This document shows positions 1-15,600 of a stretch of DNA of 64,000 nucleotides, in pieces. Both the position numbers and the translations under genes were made by a program. Position 1 is the first letter of the stretch; each line of letters opens with the position of its first letter. The notes below the pieces were generated by a model. The model searched no databases and was not told where the DNA came from. It saw nothing but the letters and a program-made list of their open reading frames with translations. Location: NCBI GenBank assembly GCA_930367205.1, contig OV884013.1:116083475-116147474 (forward strand), in the 5' to 3' direction. The DNA is from Acanthosoma haemorrhoidale (Eukaryota > Arthropoda > Insecta > Hemiptera > Acanthosomatidae).

Positions 1-3000
1 TATATTTAGGCCCAAACCTTTTTATGATCTCCGGCCAGCAGCTCATTTAACTGGGATATAAGTTCCAGAGGTATATTTAGGCCCACACCTTTTTATGATC
101 TCCGGCCAGCAGCTCATTTAACTGGGATATAAGTTCCAGAGGTATATTTAGGCCCAAACCATTTTATGATCTCCGGCCAGCAGCTCATTTAACTGGGATA
201 TAAGTTCCAGAGGTATATTTAGGCCCAAACCTTTTTATGATCTCCGGCCAGCAGCTCATTTAACTGGGATATAAGTTCCAGAGGTATATTTAGGCCCAAA
301 CCTTTTTATGATCTCCGGCCAGCAGCTCATTTAACTGGGATATAAGTTCCAGAGGTATATTTAGGCCCACACCTTTTTATGATCTCCGGCCAGCAGCTCA
401 TTTAACTGGGATATAAGTTCCAGAGGTATATTTAGGCCCAAACCTTTTTATGATCTCCGGCCAGCAGCTCATTTAACTGGGATATAAGTTCCAGAGGTAT
501 ATTTAGGCCCACACCTTTTTATGATCTCCGGCCAGCAGCACATTTAACTGGGATATAAGTTCCAGAGGTATATTTAGGCCCACACCTTTTTATGATCTCC
601 GGCCAGCAGCTCATTTAACTGGGATATAAGTTCCAGAGGTATATTTAGGCCCACACCTTTTTATGATCTCCGGCCAGCAGCTCATTCAACTGGGATATAA
701 GTTCCAGAGGTATATTTAGGCCCAAACCTTTTTATGATCTCCGGCCAGCAGCTCATTTAACTGGGATATAAGTTCCAGAGGTATATTTCGGCCCACACCT
801 TTTTATGATCTCCGGCCAGCAGCTCATTTAACTGGGATATAAGTTCCAGAGGTATATTTAGGCCCACACCTTTTTATGATCTCCGGCCAGCAGCTCATTT
901 AACTGGGATATAAGTTCCAGAGGTATATTTAGGCCCACACCTTTTTATGATCTCCGGCCAGCAGCTCATTTAACTGGGATATAAGTTCCAGAGGTATATT
1001 TCGGCCCACACCTTTTTATGATCTCCGGCCAGCAGCTCATTCAACTGGGATATCAGTTCCAGAGGTATATTTAGGCCCAAACCTTTTTATGATCTCCGGC
1101 CAGCAGCTCATTTAACTGGGATATAAGTTCCAGAGGTATATTTAGGCCCACACCTTTTTATGATCTCCGGCCAGCAGCTCATTCAACTGGGATATAAGTT
1201 CCAGAGGTATATTTAGGCCCACGCCTTTTTATGATCTCCGGCCAGCAGCTCATTTAACTGGGATATAAGTTCCAGAGGTATATTTAGGCCCAAACCTTTT
1301 TATGATCTCCGGCCAGCAGCTCATTTAACTGGGATATAAGTTCCAGAGGTATATTTAGGCCCACACCTTTTTATGATCTCCGGCCAGCAGCTCATTTAAC
1401 TGGGGTATAAGTTCCAGAGGTATATTTAGGCCCACACCTTTTTATGATCTCCGGCCAGCAGCTCATTTAACTGGGATATAAGTTCCAGAGGTATATTTAG
1501 GCCCAAACCTTTTTATGATCTCCGGCCAGCAGCTCATTTAACTGGGATATAAGTTCCAGAGGTATATTTAGGCCCACACCTTTTTATGATCTCCGGCCAG
1601 CAGCTCATTGAACTGGGATATAAGTTCCAGAGGTATATTGAGGCCCACACCTTTTTATGATCTCCGGCCAGCAGCTCATTTAACTGGGATATAAGTTCCA
1701 GAGGTATATTTAGGCCCACACCTTTTTATGATCTCCGGCCAGCAGCTCATTTAACTGGGATATAAGTTCCAGAGGTATATTTAGGCCCACACCTTTTTAT
1801 GATCTCCGGCCAGCAGCTCATTTAACTGGGATATAAGTTCCAGAGGTATATTTAGGCCCACACCTTTTTATGATCTCCGGCCAGCAGCTCATTCAACTGA
1901 GATATCAGTTTCAGAGGTATATTTAGGCCCACACCTTTTTATGATCTCCGGCCAGCAGCTCATTTAACTGGGATATAAGTTCCAGAGGTATATTTAGGCC
2001 CACACCTTTTTATGATCTCCGGCCAGCAGCTCATTCAACTGAGATATAAGTTCCAGAGGTATATTTAGGCCCAAACCTTTTTATGATCTCCGGCCAGCAG
2101 CTCATTTAACTGGGATATAAGTTCCAGAGGTATATTTAGGCCCACACCTTTTTATGATCTCCGGCCAGCAGCTCATTTAACTGGGATATAAGTTCCAGAG
2201 GTATATTTAGGCCCACACCTTTTTATGATCTCCGGCCAGCAGCTCATTCAACTGGGATATAAGTTCCAGAGGTATATTTAGGCCCACACCTTTTTATGAT
2301 CTCCGGCCAGCAGCTCATTTAACTGGGATATAAGTTCCAGAGGTATATTTAGGCCCACACCTTTTTATGATCTCCGGCCAGCAGCACATTTAACTGGGAT
2401 ATAAGTTCCAGAGGTATATTTAGGCCCACACCTTTTTATGATCTCCGGCCAGCAGCACATTTAACTGGGATATAAGTTCCAGAGGTATATTTAGGCCCAC
2501 ACCTTTTTATGATCTCCGGCCAGCAGCTCATTTAACTGGGATATAAGTTCCAGAGGTATATTTCGGCCCACACCTTTTTATGATCTCCGGCCAGCAGCTC
2601 ATTCAACTGGGATATAAGTTCCAGAGGTATATTTAGGCCCACATCTTTTTATGATCTCCGGCCAGCAGCTCATTTAACTGGGATATAAGTTCCAGAGGTA
2701 TATTTAGGCCCACACCTTTTTATGATCTCCGGCCAGCAGCTCATTCAACTGGGATATAAGTTCCAGAGGTATATTTAGGCCCACACCTTTTTATGATCTC
2801 TGGCCAGCAGCTCATTTAACTGGGATATAAGTTCCAGAGGTATATTTAGGCCCACACCTTTTTATGATCTCCGGCCAGCAGCTCATTTAACTGGGATATA
2901 AGTTCCAGAGGTATATTTAGGCCCACACCTTTTTATGATCTCTGGCCAGCAGCTCATTTAACTGGGATATAAGTTCCAGAGGTATATTTAGGCCCAAACC

Positions 3001-3049
3001 TTTTTATGATCTCCGGCCAGCAGCTCATTTAACTGGGATATAAGTTCCA

Positions 3050-3990
3050 GAGGTATATTTCGGCCCACACCTTTTTATGATCTCCGGCCAGCAGCTCATT
3101 TAACTGGGATATAAGTTCCAGAGGTATATTTAGGCCCACACCTTTTTATGATCTCCGGCCAGCAGCTCATTTAACTGGGATATAAGTTCCAGACGTATAT
3201 TTCGGCCCACACCTTTTTATGATCTCCGGCCAGCAGCTCATTTCACTGGGATATAAGTTCCAGAGGTATATTTAGGCCCACACCTTTTTATGATCTCCGG
3301 CCAGCAGCTCATTCAACTAGGATATAAGTTCCAGAGGTATATTTAGGCCCACACCTTTTTATGATCTCCGGCCAGAAGCTCATTAAACTGGGATATAAGT
3401 TCCAGAGGTATATTTAGGCCCAAACCTTTTTATGATCTCCGGCCAGCAGCTCATTCAACTGGGATATAAGTTCCAGAGGTATATTTAGGCCCACACCTTT
3501 TTATGATCTCCGGCCAGCAGCTCATTCAACTGGGATATAAGTTCCAGAGGTATATTTAGGCCCACACCTTTTTATGATCTCCGGCCAGCAGCTCATTTAA
3601 CTGGGATATAAGTTCCAGAGGTATATTTAGGCCCAAACCTTTTTATGATCTCCGGCCAGCAGCTCATTTAACTGGGATATAAGTTCCAGAGGTATATTTA
3701 GGCCCACACCTTTTTATGATCTCCGGCCAGCAGCTCATTTAACTGGGATATAAGTTCCAGAGGTATATTTAGGCCCACACCTTTTTATGATCTCCGGCCA
3801 GCAGCTCATTTAACTGGGATATAAGTTCCAGAGGTATATTTAGGCCCACACCTTTTTATGATCTCCGGCCAGCAGCACATTAAACTGGGATATAAGTTCC
3901 AGAGGTATATTTAGGCCCACACCTTTTTATGATCTCCGGCCAGCAGCTCATTCAACTGGGATATAAGTTCCAGAGGTATATTTAGGCCCA
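3050..3990. repeat. Multi-unit block inside satellite, recurs at 12790-13760
   Basis: A run of about 13 monomers carries an ordered set of rare variants: tttcggccc units, a catttcactggg unit (3241), a ccagaagctc unit (3374), successive cattcaac units and then a gcacatt unit. The same order appears near 12984 and 13117. Both matched variants are displaced by exactly 9743 bases, a distance that spans the N gap. This is a within-array segmental duplication. Confidence 0.75.
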
Positions 3991-6900
3991 CATCTTTTTA
4001 TGATCTCCGGCAAGCAGCTCATTTAACTGGGATATAAGTTCCAGAGGTATATTTAGGCCCACACCTTTTTATGATCTCCGGCCAGCAGCTCATTTAACTG
4101 GGATATAAGTTCCAGAGGTATATTTAGGCCCAAACCTTTTTATGATCTCCGGCCAGCAGCTCATTTAACTGGGATATAAGTTCCAGAGGTATATTTAGGC
4201 CCAAACCTTTTTATGATCTCCGGCCAGCAGCTCATTAACTGGGATATAAGTTCCAGAGGTATATTTAGGCCCACACCTTTTTATGATCTCCGGCCAGCAG
4301 CTCATTTAACTGGGATATAAGTTCCAGAGGTATATTTAGGCCCAAACCTTTTTATGATCTCCGGCCAGCAGCTCATTTAACTGGGATATAAGTTCCAGAG
4401 GTATATTTAGGCCCAAACCTTTTTATGATCTCCGGCCAGCAGCTCATTTAACTGGGATATAAGTTCCAGAGGTATATTTAGGCCCACACCTTTTTATGAT
4501 CTCCGGCCAGCAGCTCATTTAACTGGGATATAAGTTCCAGAGGTATATTTAGGCCCAAACCATTTTATGATCTCCGGCCAGCAGCTCATTTAACTGGGAT
4601 ATAAGTTCCAGAGGTATATTTAGGCCCAAACCTTTTTATGATCTCCGGCCAGCAGCTCATTTAACTGGGATATAAGTTCCAGAGGTATATTTAGGCCCAA
4701 ACCTTTTTATGATCTCCGGCCAGCAGCTCATTTAACTGGGATATAAGTTCCAGAGGTATATTTAGGCCCACACCTTTTTATGATCTCCGGCCAGCAGCTC
4801 ATTTAACTGGGATATAAGTTCCAGAGGTATATTTAGGCCCAAACCATTTTATGATCTCCGGCCAGCAGCTCATTTAACTGGGATATAAGTTCCAGAGGTA
4901 TATTTAGGCCCACACCTTTTTATGATCTCCGGCCAGCAGCTCATTTAACTGGGATATAAGTTCCAGAGGTATATTTAGGCCCAAACCTTTTTATGATCTC
5001 CGGCCAGCAGCTCATTTAACTGGGATATAAGTTCCAGAGGTATATTTAGGCCCACACCTTTTTATGATCTCCGGCCAGCAGCTCATTTAACTGGGATATA
5101 AGTTCCAGAGGTATATTTAGGCCCAAACCTTTTTATGATCTCCGGCCAGCAGCTCATTTAACTGGGATATAAGTTCCAGAGGTATATTTAGGCCCACACC
5201 TTTTTATGATCTCCGGCCAGCAGCTCATTTAACTGGGATATAAGTTCCAGAGGTATATTTAGGCCCACACCTTTTTATGATCTCCGGCCAGCAGCTCATT
5301 TAACTGGGATATAAGTTCCAGAGGTATATTTCGGCCCACACCTTTTTATGATCTCCGGCCAGCAGCTCATTTAACTGGGATATAAGTTCCAGAGGTATAT
5401 TTAGGCCCACACCTTTTTATGATCTCCGGCCAGCAGCTCATTTAACTGGGATATAAGTTCCAGAGGTATATTTAGGCCCACACCTTTTTATGATCTCCGG
5501 CCAGCAGCTCATTTAACTGGGATATAAGTTCCAGAGGTATATTTAGGCCCACACCTTTTTATGATCTCCGGCCAGCAGCTCATTAAACTGGGATATAAGT
5601 TCCAGAGGTATATTTAGGCCCACACCTTTTTATGATCTCCGGCCAGCAGCTCATTTAACTGGGATATAAGTTCCAGAGGTATATTTAGGCCCACACCTTT
5701 TTATGATCTCCGGCCAGCAGCTCATTTAACTGGGATATAAGTTCCAGAGGTATATTTAGGCCCACACCTTTTTATGATCTCCGGCCAGCAGCACATTAAA
5801 CTGGGATATAAGTTCCAGAGGTATATTTAGGCCCACACCTTTTTATGATCTCCGGCCAGCAGCTCATTCAACTGGGATATAAGTTCCAGAGGTATATTTA
5901 GGCCCACATCTTTTTATGATCTCCGGCAAGCAGCTCATTTAACTGGGATATAAGTTCCAGAGGTATATTTAGGCCCACACCTTTTTATGATCTCCGGCCA
6001 GCAGCTCATTTAACTGGATATAAGTTCCAGAGGTATATTTAGGCCCAAACCTTTTTATGATCTCCGGCCAGCAGCTCATTTAACTGGGATATAAGTTCCA
6101 GAGGTATATTTAGGCCCAAACCTTTTTATGATCTCCGGCCAGCAGCTCATTTAACTGGGATATAAGTTCCAGAGGTATATTTAGGCCCACACCTTTTTAT
6201 GATCTCCGGCCAGCAGCTCATTTAACTGGGATATAAGTTCCAGAGGTATATTTAGGCCCAAACCTTTTTATGATCTCCGGCCAGCAGCTCATTTAACTGG
6301 ATATAAGTTCCAGAGGTATATTTAGGCCCAAACCTTTTTATGATCTCCGGCCAGCAGCTCATTTAACTGGGATATAAGTTCCAGAGGTATATTTAGGCCC
6401 ACACCTTTTTATGATCTCCGGCCAGCAGCTCATTTAACTGGGATATAAGTTCCAGAGGTATATTTAGGCCCAAACCATTTTATGATCTCCGGCCAGCAGC
6501 TCATTTAACTGGGATATAAGTTCCAGAGGTATATTTAGGCCCAAACCTTTTTATGATCTCCGGCCAGCAGCTCATTTAACTGGGATATAAGTTCCAGAGG
6601 TATATTTAGGCCCAAACCTTTTTATGATCTCCGGCCAGCAGCTCATTTAACTGGGATATAAGTTCCAGAGGTATATTTAGGCCCACACCTTTTTATGATC
6701 TCCGGCCAGCAGCTCATTTAACTGGGATATAAGTTCCAGAGGTATATTTAGGCCCAAACCTTTTTATGATCTCCGGCCAGCAGCTCATTTAACTGGGATA
6801 TAAGTTCCAGAGGTATATTTAGGCCCACACCTTTTTATGATCTCCGGCCAGCAGCTCATTTAACTGGGATATAAGTTCCAGAGGTATATTTAGGCCCAAA

Positions 6901-9499
6901 CCTTTTTATGATCTCCGGCCAGCAGCTCATTTAACTGGGATATAAGTTCCAGAGGTATATTTAGGCCCACACCTTTTTATGATCTCCGGCCAGCAGCTCA
7001 TTTAACTGGGATATAAGTTCCAGAGGTATATTTAGGCCCAAACCTTTTTATGATCTCCGGCCAGCAGCTCATTTAACTGGGATATAAGTTCCAGAGGTAT
7101 ATTTAGGCCCACACCTTTTTATGATCTCCGGCCAGCAGCTCATTTAACTGGGATATAAGTTCCAGAGGTATATTTAGGCCCACACCTTTTTATGATCTCC
7201 GGCCAGCAGCTCATTTAACTGGGATATAAGTTCCAGAGGTATATTTCGGCCCACACCTTTTTATGATCTCCGGCCAGCAGCTCATTTAACTGGGATATAA
7301 GTTCCAGAGGTATATTTAGGCCCACACCTTTTTATGATCTCCGGCCAGCAGCTCATTTAACTGGGATATAAGTTCCAGAGGTATATTTAGGCCCACACCT
7401 TTTTATGATCTCCGGCCAGCAGCTCATTTAACTGGGATATAAGTTCCAGAGGTATATTTAGGCCCACACCTTTTTATGATCTCCGGCCAGCAGCTCATTT
7501 AACTGGGATATAAGTTCCAGAGGTATATTTAGGCCCACACCTTTTTATGATCTCCGGCCAGCAGCTCATTTAACTGGGATATAAGTTCCAGAGGTATATT
7601 TAGGCCCACACCTTTTTATGATCTCCGGCCAGCAGCTCATTTAACTGGGATATAAGTTCCAGAGGTATATTTAGGCCCACACCTTTTTATGATCTCCGGC
7701 CAGCAGCTCATTTAACTGGGATATAAGTTCCAGAGGTATATTTAGGCCCAAACCTTTTTATGATCTCCGGCCAGCAGCTCATTTAACTGGGATATAAGTT
7801 CCAGAGGTATATTTAGGCCCAATCCTTTTTATGATCTCCGGCCAGCAGCTCATTTAACTGGGATATAAGTTCCAGAGGTATATTTAGGCCCACACCTTTT
7901 TATGATCTCCGGCCAGCAGCTCATTTAACTGGGATATAAGTTCCAGAGGTATATTTAGGCCCAAACCATTTTATGATCTCCGGCCAGCAGCTCATTTAAC
8001 TGGGATATAAGTTCCAGAGGTATATTTAGGCCCACACCTTTTTATGATCTCCGGCCAGCAGCTCATTTAACTGGGATATAAGTTCCAGAGGTATATTTAG
8101 GCCCAAACCTTTTATGATCTCCGGCCAGCAGCTCATTTAACTGGGATATAAGTTCCAGAGGTATATTTAGGCCCACACCTTTTTATGATCTCCGGCCAGC
8201 AGCTCATTTAACTGGGATATAAGTTCCAGAGGTATATTTAGGCCCACACCTTTTTATGATCTCCGGCCAGCAGCTCATTTAACTGGGATATAAGTTCCAG
8301 AGGTATATTTAGGCCCACACCTTTTTATGATCTCCGGCCAGCAGCTCATTTAACTGGGATATAAGTTCCAGAGGTATATTTAGGCCCAAACCTTTTTATG
8401 ATCTCCGGCCAGCAGCTCATTTAACTGGGATATAAGTTCCAGAGGTATATTTAGGCCCACACCTTTTTATGATCTCCGGCCAGCAGCTCATTTAACTGGG
8501 ATATAAGTTCCAGAGGTATATTTAGGCCCACACCTTTTTATGATCTCCGGCCAGCAGCTCATTTAACTGGGATATAAGTTCCAGAGGTATATTTAGGCCC
8601 ACACCTTTTTATGATCTCCGGCCAGCAGCTCATTTAACTGGGATATAAGTTCCAGAGGTATATTTAGGCCCACACCTTTTTATGATCTCCGGCCAGCAGC
8701 TCATTTAACTGGGATATAAGTTCCAGAGGTATATTTAGGCCCACACCTTTTTATGATCTCCGGCCAGCAGCTCATTTAACTGGGATATAAGTTCCAGAGG
8801 TATATTTAGGCCCAAACCTTTTTATGATCTCCGGCCAGCAGCTCATTTAACTGGGATATAAGTTCCAGAGGTATATTTAGGCCCACACCTTTTTATGATC
8901 TCCCGGCCAGCAGCTCATTTAACTGGGATATAAGTTCCAGAGGTATATTTAGGCCCACACCTTTTTATGATCTCCGGCCAGCAGCTCATTTAACTGGGAT
9001 ATAAGTTCCAGAGGTATATTTAGGCCCAAACCTTTTTATGATCTCCGGCCAGCAGCTCATTTAACTGGGATATAAGTTCCAGAGGTATATTTAGGCCCAA
9101 ACCTTTTTATGATCTCCGGCCAGCAGCTCATTTAACTGGGATATAAGTTCCAGAGGTATATTTAGGCCCAAACCTTTTTATGATCTCCGGCCAGCAGCTC
9201 ATTTAACTGGGATATAAGTTCCAGAGGTATATTTAGGCCCACACCTTTTTATGATCTCCGGCCAGCAGCTCATTTAACTGGGATATAAGTTCCAGAGGTA
9301 TATTTAGGCCCAAACCTTTTTATGATCTCCGGCCAGCAGCTCATTTAACTGGGATATAAGTTCCAGAGGTATATTTAGGCCCAAACCTTTTTATGATCTC
9401 CGGCCAGCAGCTCATTTAACTGGGATATAAGTTCCAGAGGTATATTTAGGCCCAACCTTTTATGATCTCCGGCCAGCAGCTCATTAACTGGGATATAAG

Positions 9500-9699
9500 N
9501 NNNNNNNNNNNNNNNNNNNNNNNNNNNNNNNNNNNNNNNNNNNNNNNNNNNNNNNNNNNNNNNNNNNNNNNNNNNNNNNNNNNNNNNNNNNNNNNNNNNN
9601 NNNNNNNNNNNNNNNNNNNNNNNNNNNNNNNNNNNNNNNNNNNNNNNNNNNNNNNNNNNNNNNNNNNNNNNNNNNNNNNNNNNNNNNNNNNNNNNNNNN
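9500..9699. other. Assembly gap of 200 N
   Basis: A run of exactly 200 N lies inside the satellite. The round number suggests a placeholder, so the true array length is unknown. Units next to it carry extra one-base errors (cccaacctttt and cattaactgg before it, ctggggatat and gttcccagagg after it), as expected at poorly covered contig ends. Confidence 0.97.
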
Positions 9700-12600
9700 C
9701 CGGCCAGCAGCTCATTTAACTGGGATATAAGTTCCAGAGGTATATTTAGGCCCAAACCTTTTTATGATCTCCGGCCAGCAGCTCATTTAACTGGGGATAT
9801 AAGTTCCCAGAGGTATATTTAGGCCCACACCTTTTTATGATCTCCGGCCAGCAGCTCATTTAACTGGGATATAAGTTCCAGAGGTATATTTAGGCCCAAA
9901 CCTTTTTATGATCTCCGGCCAGCAGCTCATTTAACTGGGATATAAGTTCCAGAGGTATATTTAGGCCCAAACCTTTTTATGATCTCCGGCCAGCAGCTCA
10001 TTTAACTGGGATATAAGTTCCAGAGGTATATTTAGGCCCAAACCTTTTTATGATCTCCGGCCAGCAGCTCATTTAACTGGGATATAAGTTCCAGAGGTAT
10101 ATTTAGGCCCACACCTTTTTATGATCTCCGGCCAGCAGCTCATTTAACTGGGATATAAGTTCCAGAGGTATATTTAGGCCCAAACCATTTTATGATCTCC
10201 GGCCAGCAGCTCATTTAACTGGGATATAAGTTCCAGAGGTATATTTAGGCCCAAACCTTTTTATGATCTCCGGCCAGCAGCTCATTTAACTGGGATATAA
10301 GTTCCAGAGGTATATTTAGGCCCACACCTTTTTATGATCTCCGGCCAGCAGCTCATTTAACTGGGATATAAGTTCCAGAGGTATATTTAGGCCCACACCT
10401 TTTTATGATCTCCGGCCAGCAGCTCATTTAACTGGGATATAAGTTCCAGAGGTATATTTAGGCCCAAACCTTTTTATGATCTCCGGCCAGCAGCTCATTT
10501 AACTGGGATATAAGTTCCAGAGGTATATTTAGGCCCACACCTTTTTATGATCTCCGGCCAGCAGCTCATTTAACTGGGATATAAGTTCCAGAGGTATATT
10601 TAGGCCCAAACCTTTTTATGATCTCCGGCCAGCAGCTCATTTAACTGGGATATAAGTTCCAGAGGTATATTTAGGCCCACACCTTTTTATGATCTCCGGC
10701 CAGCAGCTCATTTAACTGGGATATAAGTTCCAGAGGTATATTTAGGCCCAAACCTTTTTATGATCTCCGGCCAGCAGCTCATTTAACTGGGATATAAGTT
10801 CCAGAGGTATATTTAGGCCCAAACCTTTTTATGATCTCCGGCCAGCAGCTCATTTAACTGGGATATAAGTTTCAGAGGTATATTTAGGCCCACACCTTTT
10901 TATGATCTCCGGCCAGCAGCTCATTTAACTGGGATATAAGTTCCAGAGGTATATTTAGGCCCACACCTTTTTATGATCTCCGGCCAGCAGCTCATTTAAC
11001 TGGGATATAAGTTCCAGAGGTATATTTAGGCCCACACCTTTTTATGATCTCCGGCCAGCAGCACATTTAACTGGGATATAAGTTCCAGAGGTATATTTAG
11101 GCCCACACCTTTTTATGATCTCCGGCCAGCAGCTCATTCAACTGGGATATAAGTTCCAGAGGTATATTTAGGCCCACATCCTTTTTATGATCTCCGGCAA
11201 GCAGCTCATTTAACTGGGATATAAGTTCCAGAGGTATATTTAGGCCCACACCTTTTTATGATCTCCGGCCAGCAGCTCATTTAACTGGGATATAAGTTCC
11301 AGAGGTATATTTAGGCCCAAACCTTTTTATGATCTCCGGCCAGCAGCTCATTTAACTGGGATATAAGTTCCAGAGGTATATTTAGGCCCAAACCTTTTTA
11401 TGATCTCCGGCCAGCAGCTCATTTAACTGGGATATAAGTTCCAGAGGTATATTTAGGCACACACCTTTTTATGATCTCCGGCCAGCAGCTCATTTAACTG
11501 GGATATAAGTTCCAGAGGTATATTTAGGCCCAAACCTTTTTATGATCTCCGGCCAGCAGCTCATTTAACTGGGATATAAGTTCCAGAGGTATATTTAGGC
11601 CCAAACCTTTTTATGATCTCCGGCCAGCAGCTCATTTAACTGGGATATAAGTTCCAGAGGTATATTTAGGCCCAAACCTTTTTATGATCTCCGGCCAGCA
11701 GCTCATTTAACTGGGATATAAGTTCCAGAGGTATATTTAGGCCCACACCTTTTTATGATCTCCGGCCAGCAGCTCATTTAACTGGGATATAAGTTCCAGA
11801 GGTATATTTAGGCCCAAACCATTTTATGATCTCCGGCCAGCAGCTCATTTAACTGGGATATAAGTTCCAGAGGTATATTTAGGCCCAAACCTTTTTATGA
11901 TCTCCGGCCAGCAGCTCATTTAACTGGGATATAAGTTCCAGAGGTATATTTAGGCCCAAACCTTTTTATGATCTCCGGCCAGCAGCTCATTTAACTGGGA
12001 TATAAGTTCCAGAGGTATATTTAGGCCCACACCTTTTTATGATCTCCGGCCAGCAGCTCATTTAACTGGGATATAAGTTCCAGAGGTATATTTAGGCCCA
12101 AACCTTTTTATGATCTCCGGCCAGCAGCTCATTTAACTGGGATATAAGTTCCAGAGGTATATTTAGGCCCACACCTTTTTATGATCTCCGGCCAGCAGCT
12201 CATTTAACTGGGATATAAGTTCCAGAGGTATATTTAGGCCCAAACCTTTTTATGATCTCCGGCCAGCAGCTCATTTAACTGGGATATAAGTTCCAGAGGT
12301 ATATTTAGGCCCAAACCATTTTATGATCTCCGGCCAGCAGCTCATTTAACTGGGATATAAGTTCCAGAGGTATATTTAGGCCCAAACCTTTTTATGATCT
12401 CCGGCCAGCAGCTCATTTAACTGGGATATAAGTTCCAGAGGTATATTTAGGCCCAAACCTTTTTATGATCTCCGGCCAGCAGCTCATTTAACTGGGATAT
12501 AAGTTCCAGAGGTATATTTAGGCCCACACCTTTTTATGATCTCCGGCCAGCAGCTCATTTAACTGGGATATAAGTTCCAGAGGTATATTTAGGCCCAAAC

Positions 12601-15600
12601 CTTTTTATGATCTCCGGCCAGCAGCTCATTTAACTGGGATATAAGTTCCAGAGGTATATTTAGGCCCACACCTTTTTATGATCTCCGGCCAGCAGCTCAT
12701 TTAACTGGGATATAAGTTCCAGAGGTATATTTAGGCCCAAACCTTTTTATGATCTCCGGCCAGCAGCTCATTTAACTGGGATATAAGTTCCAGAGGTATA
12801 TTTCGGCCCACACCTTTTTATGATCTCCGGCCAGCAGCTCATTTAACTGGGATATAAGTTTCAGAGGTATATTTAGGCCCACACCTTTTTATGATCTCCG
12901 GCCAGCAGCTCATTTAACTGGGATATAAGTTCCAGAGGTATATTTCGGCCCACACCTTTTTATGATCTCCGGCCAGCAGCTCATTTCACTGGGATATAAG
13001 TTCCAGAGGTATATTTAGGCCCACACCTTTTTATGATCTCCGGCCAGCAGCTCATTCAACTGGGATATAAGTTCCAGAGGTATATTTAGGCCCACACCTT
13101 TTTATGATCTCCGGCCAGAAGCTCATTTAACTGGGATATAAGTTCCAGAGGTATATTTAGGCCCAAACCTTTTTATGATCTCCGGCCAGCAGCTCATTCA
13201 ACTGGGATATAAGTTCCAGAGGTATATTTAGGCCCACACCTTTTTATGATCTCCGGCCAGCAGCTCATTCAACTGGGATATAAGTTCCAGAGGTATATTT
13301 AGGCCCACACCTTTTTATGATCTCCGGCCAGCAGCTCATTCAACTGGGATATAAGTTCCAGAGGTATATTTAGGCCCAAACCTTTTTATGATCTCCGGCC
13401 AGCAGCTCATTTAACTGGGATATAAGTTCCAGAGGTATATTTAGGCCCACACCTTTTTATGATCTCCGGCCAGCAGCTCATTTAACTGGGATATAAGTTC
13501 CAGAGGTATATTTAGGCCCACACCTTTTTATGATCTCCGGCCAGCAGCTCATTTAACTGGGATATAAGTTCCAGAGGTATATTTAGGCCCACACCTTTTT
13601 ATGATCTCCGGCCAGCAGCACATTTAACTGGGATATAAGTTCCAGAGGTATATTTAGGCCCACACCTTTTTATGATCTCCGGCCAGCAGCTCATTCAACT
13701 GGGATATAAGTTCCAGAGGTATATTTAGGCCCACACCTTTTTATGATCTCCGGCCAGATGCTCATTCAACTGGGATATAAGTTCCAGAGGTATATTTAGG
13801 CCCACACCTTTTTATGATCTCCGGCCAGCAGCTCATTTAACTGGGATATAAGTTCCAGAGGTATATTTAGGCCCACACCTTTTTATGATCTCCGGCCAGC
13901 AGCTCATTTAACTGGGATATAAGTTCCAGAGGTATATTTAGGCCCAAACCTTTTTATGATCTCCGGCCAGCAGCTCATTTAACTGGGATATAAGTTCCAG
14001 AGGTATATTTAGGCCCAAACCTTTTTATGATCTCCGGCCAGCAGCTCATTTAACTGGGATATAAGTTCCAGAGGTATATTTAGGCCCACACCTTTTTATG
14101 ATCTCCGGCCAGCAGCTCATTTAACTGGGATATAAGTTCCAGAGGTATATTTAGGCCCAAACCTTTTTATGATCTCCGGCCAGCAGCTCATTTAACTGGG
14201 ATATAAGTTCCAGAGGTATATTTAGGCCCAAACCTTTTTATGATCTCCGGCCAGCAGCTCATTTAACTGGGATATAAGTTCCAGAGGTATATTTCGGCCC
14301 ACACCTTTTTATGATCTCCGGCCAGCAGCTCATTTAACTGGGATATAAGTTCCAGAGGTATATTTCGGCCCACACCTTTTTATGATCTCCGGCCAGCAGC
14401 TCATTTAACTGGGATATAAGTTCCAGAGGTATATTTAGGCCCACACCTTTTTATGATCTCCGGCCAGCAGCTCATTTAACTGGGATATAAGTTCCAGAGG
14501 TATATTTAGGCCCACACCTTTTTATGATCTCCGGCCAGCAGCTCATTTAACTGGGATATAAGTTCCAGAGGTATATTTAGGCCCACACCTTTTTATGATC
14601 TCCGGCCAGCAGCTCATTTAACTGGGATATAAGTTCCAGAGGTATATTTAGGCCCACACCTTTTTATGATCTCCGGCCAGCAGCTCATTTAACTGGGATA
14701 TAAGTTCCAGAGGTATATTTCGGCCCACACCTTTTTATGATCTCCGGCCAGCAGCTCATTTAACTGGGATATAAGTTCCAGAGGTATATTTAGGCCCAAA
14801 CCTTTTTATGATCTCCGGCCAGCAGCTCATTTAACTGGGATATAAGTTCCAGAGGTATATTTAGGCCCAAACCTTTTTATGATCTCCGGCCAGCAGCTCA
14901 TTTAACTGGGATATAAGTTCCAGAGGTATATTTAGGCCCAAACCTTTTTATGATCTCCGGCCAGCAGCTCATTTAACTGGGATATAAGTTCCAGAGGTAT
15001 ATTTAGGCCCACACCTTTTTATGATCTCCGGCCAGCAGCTCATTTAACTGGGATATAAGTTCCAGAGGTATATTTAGGCCCAAACCATTTTATGATCTCC
15101 GGCCAGCAGCTCATTTAACTGGGATATAAGTTCCAGAGGTATATTTAGGCCCAAACCTTTTTATGATCTCCGGCCAGCAGCTCATTTAACTGGGATATAA
15201 GTTCCAGAGGTATATTTAGGCCCAAACCTTTTTATGATCTCCGGCCAGCAGCTCATTTAACTGGGATATAAGTTCCAGAGGTATATTTAGGCCCAAACCT
15301 TTTTATGATCTCCGGCCAGCAGCTCATTTAACTGGGATATAAGTTCCAGAGGTATATTTAGGCCCACACCTTTTTATGATCTCCGGCCAGCAGCTCATTT
15401 AACTGGGATATAAGTTCCAGAGGTATATTTAGGCCCAAACCTTTTTATGATCTCCGGCCAGCAGCTCATTTAACTGGGATATAAGTTCCAGAGGTATATT
15501 TAGGCCCACACCTTTTTATGATCTCTGGCCAGCAGCTCATTTAACTGGGATATAAGTTCCAGAGGTATATTTAGGCCCAAACCTTTTTATGATCTCCGGC

